NCBI GenBank assembly: GCA_039619475.1
Contig: CM077115.1
Location: 39,194,444 to 39,258,443 of the forward strand
Source of the DNA: Icerya purchasi
Lineage: Eukaryota > Arthropoda > Insecta > Hemiptera > Monophlebidae
Direction: 5' to 3'
DNA: 64,000 nt
Shown here: piece after piece, positions 58,511 through 64,000 of the stretch
How the letters are laid out: every line of letters starts with the position of its first letter
Numbering within the stretch: the first letter of the stretch is position 1
The notes under the pieces: model-generated
The model's database searches: none
Seen by the model: only the letters and a program-made list of their open reading frames with translations
What the model was told of the DNA's origin: nothing
Program-made: the position numbers and the translations under genes

Positions 58511-61500
58511 AATATACATAAATATATATAAATATATGTAGATATTGATAGATATATTTAAATATATGCGGTGAAAAATAATAGTTGTTGGGTTTCACTA
58601 TTTCGTTTCACGAGCTATTTTCAAGACGTTTCACGTTAAAATAAGAGATAGTCATTAATAAACAGAGGCTACAGATTTGAGGCTATTAGCCGCAGCTAAG
58701 ATTTGTCATTAATGTTACCGCAGAGAAAGAAAGATGAGGTGATTAATCGCGAGGGGAAAGGATTTTGGAAGTACACATTACGCGGATTAGAATAATTTAA
58801 TAAAAACAATTTGTACTATAACGAAATAATAAACAAAAATGAAAAATTTACATATCTCTCTATTTTCATAATTTGTCGATCGAGAGAATTATGATGAAAC
58901 TGTAATCGTTTATGTTTTTATTAAAATAAACACGCAAAAAAAAAAATCTTAAAACCACGTCTCACATCATTGCATTATTCAAAAGGCACAATAAAAAACA
59001 AACACGGTATCTTGTTCCCCAGGCTCACTGCGTAGTTTACTTAGTAATAGATATCAGAGGAAAATGTAGGTAAGGGTTGCCAAAAGAACTGTTTCCGTTT
59101 AATTCTGATCGGTTTACGGTGAACTTTAAACCCAACGGTTCTCATACTTGTCTTTTTGCTTATTTAAAACATTTTTCCTCCTTAACTTAGCCTCTTTCGA
59201 ATGTTAAAATCGGATGTCTGATGATTACACAACTCTTCACAGATTGTTCCTATTATTTCTTCCTTCTTTCTAACAACATTTGATATCGTATGAAGATATA
59301 ATTGACTCCTTCCTTTTCTAATTGTTTCTGGGTAAAGGTCCACGGTTGATGAGCACAAAAATTTAAAAAAAAAAAATATAACCGATTTAACGTATTGGAA
59401 ACGTGGAACAATTTTAACAAATTCGTTTACCCTGCGGATGAATGGAAGCTATCAGGAAAATATAATTTTTCTCTGAATAGGATTTGGTGATATAAAATGA
59501 AAACAGATGAAAGTAAAATATGGAAACTAGGGGAAACCTCGTTAGGCAACGTTCAAAATCGCGATCCTTCTTAATGTAATGAAAAGATATTACTCAGTTC
59601 CTGCAGGGAAAACCGTTTTTCCGTGACGGCCATGCTGGAGGAACGTTATCCGGTTAAAATGATGTCGGGGTTTTTCGCGTTTTCAAATGTGCTTTGGTTG
59701 GCTGAAAATTTCGGGACTTCCGGCTATTTTCGCGCCCCGACTGAACTAAACGCAAACTGCGGATTTCTCTTTTTTGTAACGTGTATATAAATGGATTAGG
59801 CTTTTTTCGAGAAATGTTTCGGATCAGTTTGACAAGGACGACAGCGACGACGAGGACGACCCTTAATCATTTAAAAGGTGGGTAAAGCGAAAAGAAAAAA
59901 AAAAAACAGCCGATAATTGAATGTAATGAAAGGGGCGTTCTGAGCAGACGTTGAAAGGGTTTATTTGCTGTTTAATCCTTTTCGCGGCTCCCTCCTGCCC
60001 GGCGCGTTCCTTCGTAAAGGGATTTCTGTTTTTATCCTCACAGCTGGACAACACCCTTTGACAACGACCTGGAACTCTTTATATTTTCCTAAAAATTACT
60101 TTTCTTAATGCGTCGTCTCTCCTTTTCTGCCGCTAATAGTTCTTAATTCTCCCTTCGAACGGGTCTCCAACGAGATAATCGTCATTTTAAACTTTTTCGC
60201 CTCGTTCCTTTTTAAATAGCGCGCGGAAAAATAAAGAAAAAAATCCCGAAAACCAGAATTTATTCCTCGTAAGTGATTATCATCGCTCTCCCGGTACGTT
60301 CTAAATTACACTGTTAGAATTAACAGTCGTTATATATTTTTAATTGCGATGTTTTTTTTTTTTTTGTTTTCTTTTTCCAGTACGTCAGCGCCCCAGGTGC
60401 ACTCGCAAAAACAAAAAGAGGCGAAAGAGCCGTCAGTAACAGGAGAACCGATATAGCAAGAATGATGGAATACGGAAAGGAGACCGTGCATGAGATGCGC
60501 AATGATGATGTTCAGGGAGTTTGAGTTTGGCTAAAAAAGAGTATAGAATGAAACACGCTAAAGAGACGAACAGTAAAAAGTAAGGTGCGATTAGAATTGC
60601 AAATAGTATCGCTTCATTCAGGCAAAGCAATTTGGGCAGGAAACAAGGAGAAGAAGATAAGTATGGATAAAATAGTGTAGGCGGATAATAGAAATGATAA
60701 CAGAACAAGGAAGTAAACTCGGTGAACCAGAGAATTTAGAATGGAAGATTAGACTCAGAATGAATCGATAAAAAGAACGATCGCTATGAAAATATGAAAA
60801 GTATAATTTAGCCATTTCCCCCTCTTTGTAGACGTATTAAGTTGGCCGCAAACTTTTTTCATAATTAATAAAATCTAAGGTAAATTCTATATATATGTAT
60901 ATCTCTTAGAAATCTGGATGGTTTTTTTTCAAGAATAACTGTATCGATTTTGATAGATACACAAATTACCCTAAACTAACTGATTGCGTAAAGCATACTG
61001 TGTATATTCTAAAAATTATTACTAATTATAAAACGGTCGATAAACATTATTACCATATACAGTTCATTAGTTTATCGTGTGTCATAATAAATTCCATATA
61101 TTGGAGCATCGTTTAAGAAATGGCGCTCATATGTTAAGCAAGGTTATGCATCATTAGCTCATAAAGCCTAAAACTACTTGTTCGAGAATCTTTGAAATCA
61201 GCTTGCGTACAAGGCCGCAACACAGTGAGACATTTTCCCTTAAAAGTGGGCTTTGTACAGCCATTCAGGCATCCACCGACACATTAGAATGTCGTTCGCT
61301 GCACGGCCTCCGTCGACAAACGTCGCCGTGCAACCTGTGATTTCCTTTATACATATTACATCGCAACGTATGCGCAAAAATATATGTACATTTAACAACT
61401 AACTACCGCTAGTGTTCCTTATTTACATCATTATCGTAAAGAGTTAGTAATACTGAGGAAATGACGTGTGAAATACAGAAACCTACGATCTTCACAGGTC

Positions 61501-61600
61501 TTTACAAGTCTTTATAGGAAACACTTTTATCTACTTCTGTTGAATGCATGCTCGCGTATGTTGGAAATCGATCTCATTCAATGCTCTCTTATTAGTAATC
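58511..61600. other. No gene supported; AT-rich, purine-skewed in part
   Basis: 60400-60800 is purine-rich on the plus strand. A short stem, TGCACGGC...GCCGTGCA, lies near 61298-61331. T run at about 60352-60365. No coding similarity or repeat end was recognised. Confidence 0.4.
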
Positions 61601-61629
61601 AGTCGTATCTAAGTAAAGACATGAAATTT

Positions 61630-61705
61630 TCGTAACGCTTTTCTGTGACGCTCCATTTCGTGATGACGCTTTTCGAGTTTATGTGCCAAAGTAAAGACAT
61701 GAAAA
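61630..61705 (+). repeat. Partial copy of the 62.4-kb tandem repeat
   Basis: TTCGTAACGCTTTTC and CGAGTTTATGTGCCAAAGTA match the units at 62387-62645. This places copies on both sides of the mariner scrap. Confidence 0.7.
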
Positions 61706-61779
61706 AACGTCATTCTTTCCGACTGTGCAAACAAAAAAATAAATAAATAAATAAATCAAAATAAATCTTTATTAAATAT

Positions 61780-62124
61780 AATAGTTTTATCTTTAAAATG
61801 AGACCAATTTGGTTATTGCGCCATTATTAGTTTAATCTTATAGAAAATCTGTCCAATGTTGATGTTTTGAGACAAAAAAGGGATCGTATTATTTTAATGG
61901 AATTCATGGAGCGTGGACAAACCATTAACGGCCTGAACTACTGCAAACACTCATCATTTTAAGGAAAAAGATAAAAATTTTGAAAGCAATTCAACTGTTG
62001 CATGACAATGCACGGTCACTCACTGCGAACATTACCCAAGAACTTACCGCCAAGTTGTCAATTGACTACAGTTCGGACCCCTTGTCCAAGTGATAACGCT
62101 TTACTTTCTCAATTAAAACAAAAA

Positions 62125-62155
<31 letters not shown>

Positions 62156-62375
62156 TATCGGGCGGATGACGAATTGCTTAAAAAAATCGAGTCACTGGTC
62201 AAAGAACCGGACGGAAAATGTTATAGGGTAGTAAGTGTTGAAAAGTTAGTAGTTCTTATATCAAAAACTTTGTAGAATGTTCAAGCAATAAAATGTAAGT
62301 TTTAAATTTAATTTTCATTCATTATTACGCCAACGCGACGAGTTTTGGAACCTTACTTTCTGCGTGATCCTCGTA
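61780..62375 (+). mobile_element. Decayed mariner-type remnant
   Basis: The plus-strand frame gives LLHDNARSLTANITQELTAKL (about 61995-62060), the segment with the second catalytic D, then SIDYSSDPLSK where the YSPDLAPCDY region should be. The right end GGAACCTTACTTTCTGCGTG ATCCTCGTA resembles the right TIR of the element at 31565-32318 (GGAACCTTACTTTTTGACCG). The left end was not found and a (TA)n tract at 62133-62158 interrupts the remnant. Confidence 0.55.
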
Positions 62376-62386
62376 GGCACGATGTA

Positions 62387-62645
62387 TCAATTCGGATTCG
62401 ATATTTATGGCGTGCCATTCAATTTCGTGACGCTCTATTTCGTAACGCTTTTCGAGTTTATGTGCCAAAGTAAATTGTGTCAATTCGGATTCGATATTTA
62501 TGGCGCGTCATTCAATTTCGTAACATTTTTCGAGTTTATGTGCCACAGTAAATTGTGTCAATTCGGATTCGATATTTATGGTGTGCCATTCAATTTCGTG
62601 ACGCTCAATTTCGTAACGCTTTTCGAGTTTATGTGCCAAAGTAAA
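62387..62645 (+). repeat. Three tandem units of about 78-93 bp
   Basis: Units start TCAATTCGGATTCGATATTT at 62387, 62480 and 62558. The second lacks a 15-bp GTGACGCTC[T/A]ATTTC segment. All contain CTCATTTC-like subrepeats and end CGAGTTTATGTGCCA[A/C]AGTAAA. Because unit lengths are mostly multiples of three, they lie in an artificial 156-codon open frame (62364-62834) reading FGFDIYGVPFNFVT...FEFMCQSK. I regard it as satellite-like DNA, not a gene. Confidence 0.9.
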
Positions 62646-63853
62646 GATATAAAAATGTCACAATATACGTTTAGACTCCGTTTCAAAACGGGGATTTATT
62701 TAATTGAAATATTTATTTTCAGAGAGAGCTTTTGGTGCTATGTTATCTTGCAGTGCGACGAGAAAAAACGTACCGGATTGATCTTTTTTTTTTTTTTTTT
62801 ATCATTGGTTAAAATGAATTCAGCATGGTCGTGATTGAACATGCTCCGGTGGTAATTGCAACAAAAAAATGATATTTATTTTAATTGTATTTTTATCGCG
62901 AGGTAAGGACATATTAAAGAGATTCATTAAACATCCGAGCAATGTGTGCGCACATAATGTTAGCAGTTTTTATAATACCGTCAATATTAAATATCTGCTG
63001 AAGATAGATGTGTAGCGCCCGAAATGTGACGCGAATAAGAAAAAAAAAGAAAAAGGTATTAACAGCGGTCGGCGAAGATTCGCTCGGTTGACTGTTGCTC
63101 GAAAATGATTATTGTGATCATGGAGGATTGATGCGGCTAACGATTTACGAACCATTAGCCGCCGGTCCAGCGCGCAGTCGCTAGGCCATTTTAAATATAT
63201 GCTTTATTACGACACGTCGGTACGTCTTTCGAGAAAATCGACGACGGCCACGTTGCGATCAATCGATCCGGAAAATGTATGTAGGTGGCTGTGCGCGTGT
63301 TTCGAACGCGGTGCACAGATATTAATTTAAAATAATTCACAGACAAACGGCATGTAGGCCATAGAGCGGACAGGGGGCAAATCACGTACACCAAGTTACC
63401 GAAAGCTGGACAAGTTGGCCGTAGGAAAAAGCACATGTTACGCTGGGCCCAGTTGGCCCTGGCCCTGTTGTCTGCTACAGGTCGCGTCTTCTTTTGAATA
63501 AGAAAAATTTCACCGCCTCCACCGACTGCAGATGGCGTCCCGCTGCCGCACGGCCGGCTTCAGAACCTCTTTTACGGTCTAAACAATGGGAGGTCTCCGA
63601 TGTCTGCACATTACCTTCAACTTTTTATTGTCTATCTCTGCTGTTGAAGTCTCTCGTTGATGTAGTCGTCCGCACGCACTACCTATCATCGTCGCATACA
63701 TAGTATATACATAGTGTGAATCCAGCTAGCCTTTCCAGATAAGTTCGCTTTACTACTACTACTATGACTGCTAGTGTTATTGGACATATAGCCCATGCGT
63801 TCTTGTTTGTTGTTTTTCTTTACCGTAATAGAGCGCGTATAATAATAATAATA

Positions 63854-63886
<33 letters not shown>

Positions 63887-64000
63887 ATAATAACATTAGT
63901 CGGAGCGCGCAGTGTGTATGTAGATTGTGATATTGTGATAATTGATTATTTTTCATATTTCGTTCGGTGTGCTTGTGTATTCACGCGCCTTGATTAATTA
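62646..64000. other. No gene supported; (TAA)n near the end
   Basis: A CpG-richer stretch at about 63050-63620 has short open frames on both strands with no recognisable domain. (TAA)n lies at 63840-63893. This region could border a host gene beyond the window. Confidence 0.4.

Noticed and set aside
62364..62834. 156-codon open frame with internal protein repeats (FGFDIYG...)
   Set aside because: The repeat is at DNA level, unit lengths vary by a multiple of three, and the frame ends in a T run. No start context or domain.

Overview
The window looks like non-coding, repeat-dense DNA from an insect nuclear genome. The evidence is a strongly AT-rich background, many (TA)n, (TAA)n and homopolymer tracts, mariner and hAT transposon remnants, Jockey-type and other LINE fragments, tRNA-derived SINE heads and a Pif1-type Helitron helicase fragment. 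A hymenopteran host is my best guess from the mariner/LINE mix and the isolated CpG-rich patches in AT-rich DNA, but no host gene confirms it. I found no complete host protein-coding gene, no tRNA or rRNA gene and no CRISPR array. Nearly every stretch with recognisable protein similarity comes from a transposable element.

Layout. 0.36-3.5 kb: two LINE 3' ends with RNase H domains, on opposite strands. 4.1-5.5 kb: a SINE head and two head-to-head copies of a TIR-plus-hairpin repeat (family A). 7.07-7.27 kb: a 181-bp TIR element with a 9-bp target duplication. 10.9-17.5 kb: LINE 3' scraps, a decayed mariner, an 11-bp minisatellite and two more LINE remnants. 17.5-24.2 kb: mostly featureless, with a CpG-rich patch, a family A copy, a 370-bp TIR element and skewed-composition blocks. 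24.2-28.25 kb: a nearly full-length but decayed Jockey-type LINE. 30.1-33.6 kb: a hAT remnant followed by two mariner-type elements in opposite orientation. 35.6-37.45 kb: a Jockey LINE with a well-preserved reverse transcriptase. 38.2-40.7 kb: LINE 3' ends flanking a 777-bp palindrome whose 380-bp arms differ at one position. 41.9-44.84 kb: a 5'-truncated LINE with a candidate target duplication, then a mariner with both TIRs and an in-frame deletion of its catalytic core. 46-49 kb: an older palindrome, an I-like LINE end with a (TAA)n tail and a Helitron helicase fragment. 49.8-58.5 kb: three more family A copies, a SINE, a 167-bp palindromic MITE and a CpG-rich region that could be a promoter or 5' exon of a host gene. 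61.6-62.65 kb: a mariner scrap bracketed by a roughly 90-bp satellite-like repeat.

The elements do not form a pathway; they are a layered record of insertions. The most unusual structures are the near-perfect palindrome at 38504-39280, the multi-copy family A repeat (inverted repeats, two 3' hairpins and a (TA)n end), and the core-deleted mariner that still has an open frame. I could not identify a new gene system. Family names and boundaries come from reading the sequence and would need a repeat-library search to confirm.
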